From NCBI GenBank assembly GCA_038327995.1, contig JBBQLP010000009.1, positions 1 through 64,000 on the forward strand: 64,000 bases of DNA, given 5' to 3'. The notes under the pieces are model-generated. The model made no database searches. It saw only the letters and a program-made list of their open reading frames with translations, and was not told the origin of the DNA. This document shows, in pieces, positions 17,288-25,684 of the stretch. The DNA is from CAIOYC01 sp038327995 (GTDB taxonomy: Bacteria > Pseudomonadota > Alphaproteobacteria > Caulobacterales > Caulobacteraceae). Each line of letters starts with the position of its first letter. The stretch's first letter is position 1. Made by a program: the position numbers and the translations under genes.

Positions 17288-17303
17288 ATTGCGAGATCGC
17301 AAT
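17288..17303. promoter_or_regulatory. Palindrome upstream of the TonB-dependent receptor
   Basis: A perfect inverted repeat ATTGCGA-GA-TCGCAAT, about 109 bases before the receptor start. Its symmetry and position suit a repressor or activator site. No regulator gene is adjacent, so the binding protein is unknown. Confidence 0.45.
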
Positions 17304-17464
17304 ATTCGGTAGTTCGATTTCTTCGTTAATTCAGTCTTTTAACTGTCACGGTACCGCCTAGGTCGCGTCCTTTTGCCACAATTTGGACGATCCTTGTGAC
17401 TTTGCCGCAACGGCCAGGAGGGACTGCGATCCAGCCGGAAAGGCGACGACAACGCATATTTTAC

Positions 17465-18394
17465 CTACACCAGAGCGACCTTGAGCACGGCGGCAGTTTC
17501 CGCGATGGCGTCCGCTACCGCAGGCGAGACGTCCGCCATGGTGTAGAAGTCGTGCACCAGGGTTGCATACTCAATGTGCCTGGCCTTCACGCCCGCGGCG
17601 AGCAGCGCCAGTGAATAATCGCGCCCTTCATCTTTCAGAGGATCAAACCCGGCGGTGATGATCAGAGCTGGCGGAAGCCCGTTCAACGTCCAGTGATCGC
17701 CATAGGCTATGCGGGCGCCGTCAGGATGGTCGTGGGCGGCCAGCGACTTTTCGAACCAGGCCATCGCCTCCTTAGTCAGGAGCGGTCCATCCAAGTCGCG
17801 CCGCGATTGCGTGTCCGCGCTCATGGCCATGGCGGGGTAGAGCAGAAGCTGGAAGGCCAGCTTGCGCTCGGGGTCAGTTCGCATCTCGTGGCTGATGACC
17901 GCCGAGAGATTCCCGCCAGCGGAATCGCCGCCAACCGCGATCCGCGCAGGATCAAAGCCGATCTCGGCTGCGTGGTCGAAGGCCCATTTGACCGCCGCGA
18001 GGCCGTCATCGTGACTAGCGGGGAAGGGATGTTCGGGCGCCAGGCGATAATCCACAGACAGGACCCGCACGCCCGCTCCCGCCGCCAGCCTGCGGCAAAG
18101 TCCGTCGTGGGTGTCGAGATCGCCGATGACGAAGCCGCCGCCATGGAAATAGACCAGTCCCGCGCTCGCCGCCGCCGCGCCCGAGGGTGCATAGAGCCGG
18201 GCGTCGAGCGGGCCTTCCGCGCCCCCCACCTTCAGCTCTCGCACCGTCACATCCTTCGGCGCAGTCTGATCCTGCGCCATGCGCTGCATCCGATAGCCCG
18301 CGCGCACCATTTCGGCAGGCAGAACGTCAAGCGGAGGCATCCCCTCCGGCGGCTGATTGGCGTCGAGCATGGCCTGGATGTGAGGGTCGATCAT
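17465..18394 (-). CDS. Alpha/beta hydrolase, hormone-sensitive-lipase-type esterase
   Basis: A 309-residue cytoplasmic esterase of the HSL (bacterial family IV) group. The oxyanion-hole motif HGGGFVIGDLDTHDG is at about residues 84-98. The nucleophile Ser is in GGDSAGGNL. The acid is probably the Asp of TAGFDPLKDEG, and the His is in LVHDFY near the C-terminus. It cleaves acyl or aryl esters. The ATG at 18394 has GGAGAG 7 bases upstream and is only 15 bases after the CoA-ligase stop, so the two are co-transcribed. It may release the acid that the ligase activates. Confidence 0.9.
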   Translation of the reverse strand: MIDPHIQAMLDANQPPEGMPPLDVLPAEMVRAGYRMQRMAQDQTAPKDVTVRELKVGGAEGPLDARLYAPSGAAAASAGLVYFHGGGFVIGDLDTHDGLCRRLAAGAGVRVLSVDYRLAPEHPFPASHDDGLAAVKWAFDHAAEIGFDPARIAVGGDSAGGNLSAVISHEMRTDPERKLAFQLLLYPAMAMSADTQSRRDLDGPLLTKEAMAWFEKSLAAHDHPDGARIAYGDHWTLNGLPPALIITAGFDPLKDEGRDYSLALLAAGVKARHIEYATLVHDFYTMADVSPAVADAIAETAAVLKVALV

Positions 18395-18409
18395 GGGAGT
18401 CTCTCCAGA

Positions 18410-20287
18410 CTAGACGAGGGTGACGCCGGCGGCGGCGGGGGTCTTGTAGAGGGCGTCCACCAAAACATGTCGGCGCTCCAGCGTGGCGCGCTGGTTCACA
18501 TAGCCCTTGTCGGTGATCTCGCCCGCGTCGATGGAGGGCGGCTCGGTCATGACGGTGAAGCGGGCGATTCGGCGCGACGAGCCCCCCGATCCGGCGTTAA
18601 ACTCCGCCAGCTTCTCCTTGACGTGGGCGGCCAGCCGTTCCAGCGGCGTGCCCTCTCCGCCTTCGAGGGTCAGCGCCTGCAGCATCGCCGCTGACGGCCA
18701 GAGAAGCGCGCTGACGAAAGGTTTGTCCTGACCGCAGATGATGGCGTCGGCCACATAAGGGGTGCAGGCGGCCACGACGTCGGGGCGTAGGGTGCCGACC
18801 GAGACCCAGGTGCCGCTGTCGAGCTTGAAGTCCTCCGTCACCCGCCCGTCGAACACCAGCCCCTGACCCGGATCGTTGTCGTCGATGAAACGGGCGGCGT
18901 CGCCGAGCTTGTAGAAGCCCTCCTCGTCGAAGGCGTCGGCGGTCTTTTTCGGATCGTTGTGATAGCCGGAAGTGACGGTGGGCCCCTTCACACGGACCTC
19001 GTACTTGGTCCCGTTCGGCACCAGTTTCAGGGTGATGCCGGGCAGGGGCAGACCGACGAGGCCCACGCGCTCGGTGATCCAGTGGGTGACGGTGATGCCC
19101 TGGGTTTCAGTGGCCCCGTACATGGTGGTCAGCGGCAACCGATGGCCAGTCTCGGCGATGGCGAGGGCCTGCATACGCCCATAAACGTCGTTGGACAGCG
19201 TCGCGCCGCCGTAGGCCATGTAGCGCATATTCTTGAAGAAGGAGGCGCGCAGCACCGGGTCCTTCTCCATCGCCTCGGCCAGCATGGAAAAGGCGATGGG
19301 GGCCGAGCCGAACACCGGCGGCGAGACCTCATACAAGTTCTTGATCGTGGTCTCGAACAGGCCCGGTACCGGCTTGCCTTCGTCGAGGTACAGGGTGCCT
19401 CCCGACCAGAGATTGCCGTTGAAGCCGATGTTGCCGGCGGAGATATGGCTCCATGGCATCCACTCTAGGCTTTCGGGATAATAGTCGGGGCCGGGGGTTT
19501 CGACCTCTTCGCGCAGGCCCTCCTGCCCGGAGATGACGGCGGCCATCATGCCGTGCGTCTGCGGGACGCCCTTGGGCATCCCCGTGGAACCAGAGGTGAA
19601 CAGGTATTTGGCGACGGTGGCGTGGCCGAGCGTCTCACGCACCTTGGCGACTTCTGGGCTGGGTTCGGTGGCGGCGATATCGGCGAACGCCAGCGTGCCC
19701 GCGCCGCCATCGACGGTTACGAAGATGAGGTCGGGCGCGACAGAACGGAGGGTGTCGAACGCACGGGCGAACTGGGCTGAGTCCTGCGCGAACACGACCT
19801 TCGGTTTCACGGTTTCCCAAGCGTGCTTCAGCTTGGCGTGATCGGAGGAGATCAAAGAGTAGGCCGGACTGATCGGCGCGGCGGGGACGCCCGCGGCATA
19901 CGCGCCCAGCGTCATCAGCGCGTGCTCGATGGAGTTGGGCGAGAGGATCAGGACGCTGTCCTTGGCCGTCAGTCCCTTGGCGAGCAGCCACGACGCGATG
20001 CCGTCGATGGCGCGGTCCGCCTCTCCGTAAGTCACCCGGCGCCAAGGGCCATGGACCGGTTCGCGCTGCTTGATGAAAGCCCGAGCCGGGTGCGCCGCCG
20101 CCTTTTCTGCGAGGAGATGAGTGATCGAGCGCGGCCCGGCGCCCGGGGCGTGGTTGGACCAGATCAGCACGCTCCCGTCCGTCCGCCGCTCCACCGAGGC
20201 GTCCGCCCCCTTCATGGGGAGGGGTTTGAACGGCGGCAGCGTAACTTTAGCGGCGTCAGGCGCAACGGCGCCGTCGGGCGGGGTCAT
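18410..20287 (-). CDS. Feruloyl-CoA-synthase-like acyl/aryl-CoA ligase
   Basis: A 625-residue AMP-forming synthetase (ANL superfamily). It adenylates a carboxylic acid and transfers it to CoA. Core motifs are LFTSGSTGMPKGVPQTHG (A3), YGATETQG (A5), and the hinge DGRVTEDFKLDSGTWVSVG. Length and this last segment match proteins annotated as feruloyl-CoA synthase. Ferulate or a related hydroxycinnamate is therefore a likely substrate, but a fatty or cyclic acid cannot be excluded. No enoyl-CoA hydratase/lyase (Ech) gene, which would complete ferulate breakdown, is adjacent. It is the middle gene of an aldehyde dehydrogenase - ligase - esterase group; a 172-base gap with REP-like palindromes separates it from the dehydrogenase. 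Confidence 0.85.
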   Translation of the reverse strand: MTPPDGAVAPDAAKVTLPPFKPLPMKGADASVERRTDGSVLIWSNHAPGAGPRSITHLLAEKAAAHPARAFIKQREPVHGPWRRVTYGEADRAIDGIASWLLAKGLTAKDSVLILSPNSIEHALMTLGAYAAGVPAAPISPAYSLISSDHAKLKHAWETVKPKVVFAQDSAQFARAFDTLRSVAPDLIFVTVDGGAGTLAFADIAATEPSPEVAKVRETLGHATVAKYLFTSGSTGMPKGVPQTHGMMAAVISGQEGLREEVETPGPDYYPESLEWMPWSHISAGNIGFNGNLWSGGTLYLDEGKPVPGLFETTIKNLYEVSPPVFGSAPIAFSMLAEAMEKDPVLRASFFKNMRYMAYGGATLSNDVYGRMQALAIAETGHRLPLTTMYGATETQGITVTHWITERVGLVGLPLPGITLKLVPNGTKYEVRVKGPTVTSGYHNDPKKTADAFDEEGFYKLGDAARFIDDNDPGQGLVFDGRVTEDFKLDSGTWVSVGTLRPDVVAACTPYVADAIICGQDKPFVSALLWPSAAMLQALTLEGGEGTPLERLAAHVKEKLAEFNAGSGGSSRRIARFTVMTEPPSIDAGEITDKGYVNQRATLERRHVLVDALYKTPAAAGVTLV

Positions 20288-20338
20288 TCGGTAGCTCCCT
20301 GAACTCGATCCGACCGCTCTTGTGGCGGTTCGTTAGTG

Positions 20339-20382
20339 CGTCCTTCGACACGGGCGCGAAGAGCGCCCTGCTCAGGATGACG
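20339..20382 (-). repeat. REP-like palindromic element, copy 1
   Basis: A 44-base element that, read on the minus strand, folds with an inner stem GGGCGC/GCGCCC around TCTTC and an outer stem using TCC/GGA. It is a partner, in opposite orientation, of the element at 20409-20453. It lies between the aldehyde dehydrogenase and the CoA ligase. Similar dispersed GTCATCCTGAGC...GTGTCGAAGGAC repeats are, to my knowledge, common in alphaproteobacterial genomes. Confidence 0.75.
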
Positions 20383-20408
20383 ATTGAAAGTGGAATTCAA
20401 CAAACATT

Positions 20409-20453
20409 CGTCATGGTGAGCAGCGCTGTCTTCGCAGCGCGTGTCGAACCACG
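20409..20453 (+). repeat. REP-like palindromic element, copy 2 (inverted)
   Basis: A 45-base relative of copy 1 on the opposite strand. The CGTCAT, TGAGCAG, TCTTCG, GTGTCGAA and ACG blocks are conserved, while the stems have changed together: the inner stem is GCGCTG/CAGCGC and the outer stem TGG/CCA. Paired changes that keep base pairing support a structural role. Confidence 0.75.
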
Positions 20454-20459
20454 CAGTCC

Positions 20460-21905
20460 TTACTCCGCAGCCACCGCCGGTTTGGGCGCGTAGCCCAGCA
20501 TGGCCTTCACTTCGAGGAACTCTGTGAAGGCGAAATCGCCCCATTCGCGTCCGTTGCCGCTCATCTTGTAGCCGCCGAAGGGCGCCATAAGGTCGCCCCC
20601 GCCGCCGTTGATCGACACCTGACCGGCGCGCAGCCTGGACGCCACGTCGCGCACCTTGGTCTGGTCAGTGCCCGAGACGTAGGCGGCGAGGCCGTATTCG
20701 GTGTCGTTGCCGACCTGAATGGCTTCATCCACCGTATCGTAGCCGAGGATAGCGACCACCGGGCCGAAGATTTCCTCCTTGGCGATGGTCATGTCGTTTG
20801 TGACGTTAGCGAAGACGGTGGGCTTTACGTAATAGCCCTTGGTCAGGCCTTCGGGACGATCCGGACCCCCGGTGACGAGAGTGGCGCCCTCCTCGATACC
20901 CTTCTTGATCAGGCCTTGAATCTTGTTCCACTGAACTTCGGAGACCACGGGCCCCATCTGGGCATTGCCCTTGGGGTCGCCGACGGTGTGGGCTTCAGCC
21001 GCCTCCTTGGCGATGGAGATCACCTCGTCCATCCGCTTGCCGGGGACCAGCATCCGCGTCGGGGCATTGCAGGACTGGCCGGAGTTCATCATCACCGAGC
21101 GGATCCCGCCTGTAACGGCGGATTTGAAGTCGGCGTCTTCCAGGATGATGTTGGGCGACTTGCCACCCAGTTCCTGCGCCACGCGCTTGACGGTAGGCGC
21201 GGCGGCCTTGGCCACCTCGATGCCCGCGCGGGTGGAGCCGGTGAAGGACACCATGTCCACGTCAGGGTGCGAGGAGATCGCCGCGCCGACGCCCGGGCCA
21301 TCGCCGTTGACAAGGTTAAACACGCCCGCCGGAACGCCCGCCGCGTGCAGGATTTCCGCGAAGATATAGCCGGAGAAGGGCGCGACTTCCGATGGCTTCA
21401 GCACCATGGTGCAGCCGGTGGCGAGCGCTGGCGCGACCTTGCAGGCGATCTGGTTCACCGGCCAGTTCCACGGCGTGATGAAGCCGCAGACGCCGATGGG
21501 CTCCTTGACGATGCGGGTCGGGCCACGATCCTCGTCGAACTTGTAGTCCTTCAGCACCGCCATGGCAGTCTGCAGGTGCGCAACACCCATCGCTGCCTGA
21601 GCCCGCTGAGCGAGGGAGGCGGGAGCGCCCATTTCCTCGGTGATGGCGTCGGCCATATCGCCGTACCGCTTTTGGTACTCGGCGACGATACGGCCCATGA
21701 TGTCGAGGCGCTCTTCCCGAGTGGTCAGCGACCAGGTAGCGAAAGCCTTGCGAGCGGCTTTCACAGCCTTGTCCACGTCGGCAGCGGCGCCGATGGAGAT
21801 GTGACCGCACACGTCCTCGTTGGCCGGATTGATCACATCGAGAGTCTTGGGCGTGACGGGATCAACCCAGGCGCCGTCGATATAGAACTTGAGATATTCG
21901 CGCAT
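20460..21905 (-). CDS. NAD(P)-dependent aldehyde dehydrogenase
   Basis: A 481-residue ALDH-superfamily enzyme that oxidises an aldehyde to its acid. It has the cofactor segment FITPWNWPVNQI, GSTRAG, the general base Glu in ELGGKSPNII, and the catalytic Cys in NSGQSCNAPTR. EEIFGPV follows towards the C-terminus. The ATG at 21905 follows GGGAGA by about 6 bases; a frame seven codons longer is less likely. The substrate is uncertain: vanillin-type aryl or aliphatic aldehydes fit. Together with the downstream CoA ligase it could turn an alcohol- or ester-derived aldehyde into an acyl-CoA. A promoter with an operator lies at 21978-22006. Confidence 0.9.
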   Translation of the reverse strand: MREYLKFYIDGAWVDPVTPKTLDVINPANEDVCGHISIGAAADVDKAVKAARKAFATWSLTTREERLDIMGRIVAEYQKRYGDMADAITEEMGAPASLAQRAQAAMGVAHLQTAMAVLKDYKFDEDRGPTRIVKEPIGVCGFITPWNWPVNQIACKVAPALATGCTMVLKPSEVAPFSGYIFAEILHAAGVPAGVFNLVNGDGPGVGAAISSHPDVDMVSFTGSTRAGIEVAKAAAPTVKRVAQELGGKSPNIILEDADFKSAVTGGIRSVMMNSGQSCNAPTRMLVPGKRMDEVISIAKEAAEAHTVGDPKGNAQMGPVVSEVQWNKIQGLIKKGIEEGATLVTGGPDRPEGLTKGYYVKPTVFANVTNDMTIAKEEIFGPVVAILGYDTVDEAIQVGNDTEYGLAAYVSGTDQTKVRDVASRLRAGQVSINGGGGDLMAPFGGYKMSGNGREWGDFAFTEFLEVKAMLGYAPKPAVAAE

Positions 21906-21977
21906 GATGTTCTCCCTGACCTTCATCGGTCGCCCATTGGGGCCGTGTCGCGCGTGGCCGCGACCTCACGGGGAGTT

Positions 21978-22006
21978 ATATTAGTGAACAGCGTTCAGGG
22001 ACGTAA
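21978..22006 (-). promoter_or_regulatory. Promoter with palindromic operator for the aldehyde dehydrogenase operon
   Basis: On the minus strand, TTACGT (-35) and TAATAT (-10) are exactly 17 bases apart. Inside the spacer is the palindrome TGAAC-GCT-GTTCA (plus 21985-21997). A protein bound there would block RNA polymerase, which is how TetR-type repressors commonly work. The leader to the ATG would be about 65 bases. Confidence 0.6.
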
Positions 22007-22045
22007 GGGGTAAAGGTGAAGGCGGCGGTCACGGCCGCGCGATTG

Positions 22046-22351
22046 CTAGCTCTTCGCCTCGTTGACCAGCCGCCCCATGGCGTCGAGATAGCTAACGAAA
22101 GCGGCGCGTCCGGCGTCGGTGAGACGCAGGCGGGTCAGGGGTTTCCTGCCGACGAAGCTCTTGTCCACCGCCACATAGCCCGCCTCTTCCAGCTTCCTCA
22201 GATGCACCGAGAGATTGCCGTCGGTGGTTTGCAGGCGACGCTTGATCTCGTTGAAGTCCGCAACCTCGGCGCTGGAAAGGAAGGCCATTATCCCCAGCCG
22301 CACGCGCCCGTGGATCACCTCGTCGATGTCCTCGATATCGAAGCCGTCCAT
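22046..22351 (-). CDS. Small winged-helix transcriptional regulator (HTH_34/MarR-ArsR type)
   Basis: A 101-residue DNA-binding protein made of a single winged helix. VRLGIMAFLSSAE leads to the helix-turn-helix DFNEIKRRLQTTDGNLSVHLRKLEEAGYV, and the wing is VDKSFVGRKPLTRLRLTD. The architecture matches small regulators of the HTH_34 group, which usually repress a linked membrane-protein gene. It starts 6 bases after the stop of the membrane protein, so the two are translated from one message. No Cys pair for metal sensing is present. Confidence 0.85.
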   Translation of the reverse strand: MDGFDIEDIDEVIHGRVRLGIMAFLSSAEVADFNEIKRRLQTTDGNLSVHLRKLEEAGYVAVDKSFVGRKPLTRLRLTDAGRAAFVSYLDAMGRLVNEAKS

Positions 22352-22357
22352 CGCCGA

Positions 22358-22969
22358 TCAGTTCCTGCCGTAGGATCTGCGCAGGAATATCAGCCCGGGC
22401 AGGAAGGCGAGAAGGATCAGGCCCGCGGCGTAGATCAGATAGTCCACGGGTTGGTTGATGAACCAGGCGGTGAGGATCGACGCGGCGAAGGAACCCCACG
22501 CGGTGATGTGCAGCCAGAGCTTGCGCGAAATCGTCGCCGCAGCCATCCAGGCCGCGCCGTAGAGTACGAAGATGATGCTGGGCGAGAAGTTGATCAGGGT
22601 CGCGGTCTGGGTACGCCAAGTCGCCGCCGCGATCGCCGCAAAGATGAAGAAGCAACCGATGCCGACGCCCTTCCAGACCAGGCCTGCAGATTGCGGCGAA
22701 CCACTCGCCGGACCGCGCCGCAGCTTGGCCGCGATCAGCACCGCGACAAATAACAACATCGCCGCCAGCCACGCCAGATTCGACGCCACTCCGGTCGCCC
22801 CGAAACTGCCGGTCAGCGCTGCCCATTGAACCACGCTCGCGGCACCGAAGAGTCCGCCCGCCGCCATCAGTATGACGCTGCCGCCAACACCGTCGCCATC
22901 GCGGCCCGCTTCGGCCATCCCCTTCAGATAGGCTATGTCGTCACGAATGGTCTGCATATCGTCGGTCAT
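22358..22969 (-). CDS. Multi-pass membrane protein, partner of the winged-helix regulator
   Basis: A 203-residue inner-membrane protein. After a short cytoplasmic N-terminus with MQTIRDDIAYLKGMAEAGR there are about six hydrophobic segments, including SVILMAAGGLFGAASVVQWA, LAWLAAMLLFVAVLIAA and YLIYAAGLILLAFLPGLIFL. The ATG at 22969 follows GAGGAGGC with ideal spacing; the open frame is 41 codons longer but lacks such a signal. Proteins like this beside a small winged-helix regulator are widespread and have no known biochemical activity. Confidence 0.8.
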   Translation of the reverse strand: MTDDMQTIRDDIAYLKGMAEAGRDGDGVGGSVILMAAGGLFGAASVVQWAALTGSFGATGVASNLAWLAAMLLFVAVLIAAKLRRGPASGSPQSAGLVWKGVGIGCFFIFAAIAAATWRTQTATLINFSPSIIFVLYGAAWMAAATISRKLWLHITAWGSFAASILTAWFINQPVDYLIYAAGLILLAFLPGLIFLRRSYGRN

Positions 22970-23107
22970 GTCAGCCTCCTCGCCGTTGATGAGTATGATA
23001 TGGGCTATATGCTTTGTGATGTAAAGTTCTTTTCTTAGAGCTTTATGGGCGGCTTGTAGGACAAACCGTTCAGGCATAGGCTCTTTCGTCAACCTTGGGA
23101 GGCGGCC

Positions 23108-23695
23108 ATGTCTCGTGCATTGATTGTGTTGAGGTTTATGGGAGCGGCGCTCGGTTTAAGCGGTGCGCTCTGGGCCTCGGATGGGCTGGCGCAAGTCAGT
23201 GTCTTCAGCGGTTCAAGTCTCGCCAACGATTGCTCGGCGCTTGCCAGGCGCGGCGTCCCGGAACTGCGTGAGGCGATCAACATCTGCACGATCGCCATCG
23301 ACCACGACAACCTGACTGGGCGCGATCTGGCGGGTACTTACGTCAACCGAGGGGTGTTGCACCTGCGTCGCGGCGACTGGCTGGACGCGCGGGTCGACTT
23401 CGATACCGCAACCTCCATTTCGCCTAAGATGGGCGAGGCGCTGATCAACCGCGGCGCCAGTTTCATCGCCCAGAAGCGCTGGGCGGAAGGCGTCTCCGAC
23501 ATCGACCGGGGCCTGACCCTGAGCCCCGAGGAACCTGAAAAGGCCTACTACAACCGCGCCATCGCCAAAGAGCATCTGGACGACATGAAGGGCGCCTATT
23601 TCGACTATCTGAAAGCTTCTGAACTTGCCCCCGCCTGGGCCGCGCCCAAGGCCGAGTTACAACGCTTCACCGTGGCGCAAAAGCCTGTTGGCTGA
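23108..23695 (+). CDS. Exported TPR-repeat protein
   Basis: A 195-residue protein with an N-terminal signal peptide (FMGAALGLSGALWASDGLAQ) and three consecutive tetratricopeptide repeats. These are around AGTYVNRGVLHLRRGDWLDA, ALINRGASFIAQKRWAEGVS and AYYNRAIAKEHLDDMKGAYF. TPRs mediate protein contacts, so this is probably a periplasmic scaffold. The two Cys residues near 39 and 57 could form a disulfide. It stands alone, 115 bases before the carboxypeptidase gene. Confidence 0.8.
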   Translation: MSRALIVLRFMGAALGLSGALWASDGLAQVSVFSGSSLANDCSALARRGVPELREAINICTIAIDHDNLTGRDLAGTYVNRGVLHLRRGDWLDARVDFDTATSISPKMGEALINRGASFIAQKRWAEGVSDIDRGLTLSPEEPEKAYYNRAIAKEHLDDMKGAYFDYLKASELAPAWAAPKAELQRFTVAQKPVG

Positions 23696-23810
23696 GGTTA
23701 GCTTTCAAGCCTGAAATACTCCGGAGAGCGCGCGCTTCTATGTGAGATGCTGCGGCAGGCGTCGAGGCGGAAGCCTCGCTTTTTGCCAATCGCGTCCACT
23801 GGGGGTTTCG

Positions 23811-25487
23811 ATGATCCGTTTGTCCGTCTCGGCCGCTGCGCTTTGCGCTCTCGCACTGATCGCTCCATCGACAAGCTTCGCGCAGATGAAGTCCGACGCC
23901 CCAGCGGCAGCCGCTTCCTCGGAACGGCCCAGCCGTGGCGCGCGTGCCGCCGACGCGGGCAAGGCGCCGGACGAGCCAGGCCGGGGTGACCGCACCGACA
24001 CCCAGCCCGCAGGCGATGCGCGCGCCGAACGCGCCCGCTCGGAAAAGCTTCAGGATGCCGACATCGCCTCCGCCCCCATCCGCGAGATCAGGCGCGTCAG
24101 CCGTCACTCGGCGGTGATCGGCGGGCGGCCCCTCGCCTATACGGCCACGGCTGGCACGCTGACTATTCGCGACGACGACGGCAAACCCACCGCCTCGATG
24201 TTCTACGTCGCCTACACCGCGGGAGGCGCCAACCGGCCCGTGACCTTCCTCTACAACGGCGGTCCCGGCTCCTCGACCCTATGGCTGCACATGGGATCGC
24301 TAGGTCCGGTGCGGGTGCGCACCGACAGTCCGCAATCGACCCACAATGCGCCTTATAACTACGCCGACAACAACGAGAGCCTGCTCGACAAGTCCGATCT
24401 CGTCTTCCTCGACGCCATCGGCGCGGGCTTTTCACGGCCCTTGGGCGACACCAAGCTGGAGAAGTTCTGGGGCACCGACCCGGACATCGACGCCTTCGCG
24501 CGCGGTGTCGAACGCTATCTGACAGCCAATCAGCGCTGGAACTCGCCCAAGTTCATCTTCGGCGAAAGCTATGGCACCACCCGCTCGGCGGGCCTGTCCT
24601 ACCGATTGCAGGAAGACGGGGTGCAGCTCAACGGCGTTGTCCTCCTGTCATCGATCCTCAACTACGGGCGTCGCTCGCCTGGGTTCGATCAGGAGATTAT
24701 CAACTACATCCCGACCTATGCGGCGGCGGCGGCCTATCACAACCGGTTGCAGCAAAAGCCCGCCGACCTGGATGCCTTCCTGCATCAGGCGCGCGAGTGG
24801 GCGCGTGGCCCCTACGCCGCCGCCCTCGCGAAGGGACAGGACCTCAGCCCCGTGGAGCGGCAGACCATCGCCGCGCAGTTGGCCGGCTACACGGGCCTGT
24901 CCCCCCAATATATTCTGGACAGCGATCTGCGCGTCGATCCCGGTCGCTTCCGCAAGGAGTTGCTGCGCGACCAGCGCCGGACTTTGGGCCGCTATGACAG
25001 CCGTTTCCTCGGCATCGACACCGACGCTGCTGGGGAGGGACAGGAGTACGATCCCTCCGACACCGGCATCACCGGCGCCTTCGTCTCGTCCTTCCACGAC
25101 TATCTGGCTAGAGACCTCGGCTTCGAGACCGAGATGACCTATCGGCCCACCTACTATTCGGCTGGCGTGCAGTGGGACTTCAAGCACCGTTCGCCGGGCG
25201 CGAGGGGTCCAGGCGGGACAAACCAGGCGGATGTGGCGCTCGATCTATCGGCAGCCATGCGCCAGAATCCGAACCTTAAAGTCTATTCGCTGAACGGCAT
25301 TTACGACATGGCGACGCCCATCTTCGGCACCGAATACGACCTCGGTCATATGCAGATCGACCCATCGCTGCGGCCCAACCTGCGTTTCGCCTATTACCCC
25401 TCCGGTCACATGGTCTACCTGAATCCGGATGCGCTGAAGTCAATGAAGGTGGATCTCGCCAGATTCTATGATGACGCTGCGCGCTAG
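23811..25487 (+). CDS. Exported S10-family serine carboxypeptidase-like protein
   Basis: A 558-residue secreted hydrolase. A signal peptide (LSVSAAALCALALIAPSTSFA) precedes a polar, low-complexity stretch to about residue 85. The S10 hallmarks follow: NGGPGSSTLW (oxyanion hole), GESYGT with Ser253, SLNGIYDMATP with Asp499, and YPSGHMVYL with His533. S10 enzymes remove C-terminal amino acids from peptides. The start at 23811 is chosen because it begins the signal peptide; the open frame reaches 23742. Similar proteins are common in Caulobacterales and Xanthomonadales. Confidence 0.88.
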   Translation: MIRLSVSAAALCALALIAPSTSFAQMKSDAPAAAASSERPSRGARAADAGKAPDEPGRGDRTDTQPAGDARAERARSEKLQDADIASAPIREIRRVSRHSAVIGGRPLAYTATAGTLTIRDDDGKPTASMFYVAYTAGGANRPVTFLYNGGPGSSTLWLHMGSLGPVRVRTDSPQSTHNAPYNYADNNESLLDKSDLVFLDAIGAGFSRPLGDTKLEKFWGTDPDIDAFARGVERYLTANQRWNSPKFIFGESYGTTRSAGLSYRLQEDGVQLNGVVLLSSILNYGRRSPGFDQEIINYIPTYAAAAAYHNRLQQKPADLDAFLHQAREWARGPYAAALAKGQDLSPVERQTIAAQLAGYTGLSPQYILDSDLRVDPGRFRKELLRDQRRTLGRYDSRFLGIDTDAAGEGQEYDPSDTGITGAFVSSFHDYLARDLGFETEMTYRPTYYSAGVQWDFKHRSPGARGPGGTNQADVALDLSAAMRQNPNLKVYSLNGIYDMATPIFGTEYDLGHMQIDPSLRPNLRFAYYPSGHMVYLNPDALKSMKVDLARFYDDAAR

Positions 25488-25565
25488 GACTGCTCGGGGG
25501 TCTCGAAATCAGATCGACGCCAGTTGTCCGTAGACGGACTATTATAGTCGCGTGATGTTATAATT

Positions 25566-25616
25566 CTGTCATTGCAGTGTGACTTCGCCGTCACCCAGTT
25601 ATCACAACAGCGTCGC
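25566..25616 (+). promoter_or_regulatory. Pho box array (PhoB-binding repeats)
   Basis: Five 7-base units at exact 11-base intervals: CTGTCAT (25566), GTGTGAC (25577), CCGTCAC (25588), TTATCAC (25599) and GCGTCGC (25610). PhoB binds direct repeats of CTGTCAT-like sequence with this spacing. The array ends about 70 bases before the porin ATG, so the porin and pstS should be induced when phosphate is scarce. The last unit is the weakest match. Confidence 0.75.
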
Positions 25617-25684
25617 GTCGCAGGTCTATCCGGTCTCCAGTCACAAGGAACCCCCGAGCGGGTTCGGACAAGCTGGGGATCATC

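Noticed and set aside
17325..17345. CtrA-like TTAA...TTAA pair upstream of the TonB receptor
   Set aside because: The spacing is 9 bases rather than the required 7.
20916..22013. 365-codon plus-strand frame
   Set aside because: Antisense to the aldehyde dehydrogenase, whose motifs are complete; His/Arg/Gly-rich composition is typical of a shadow frame.
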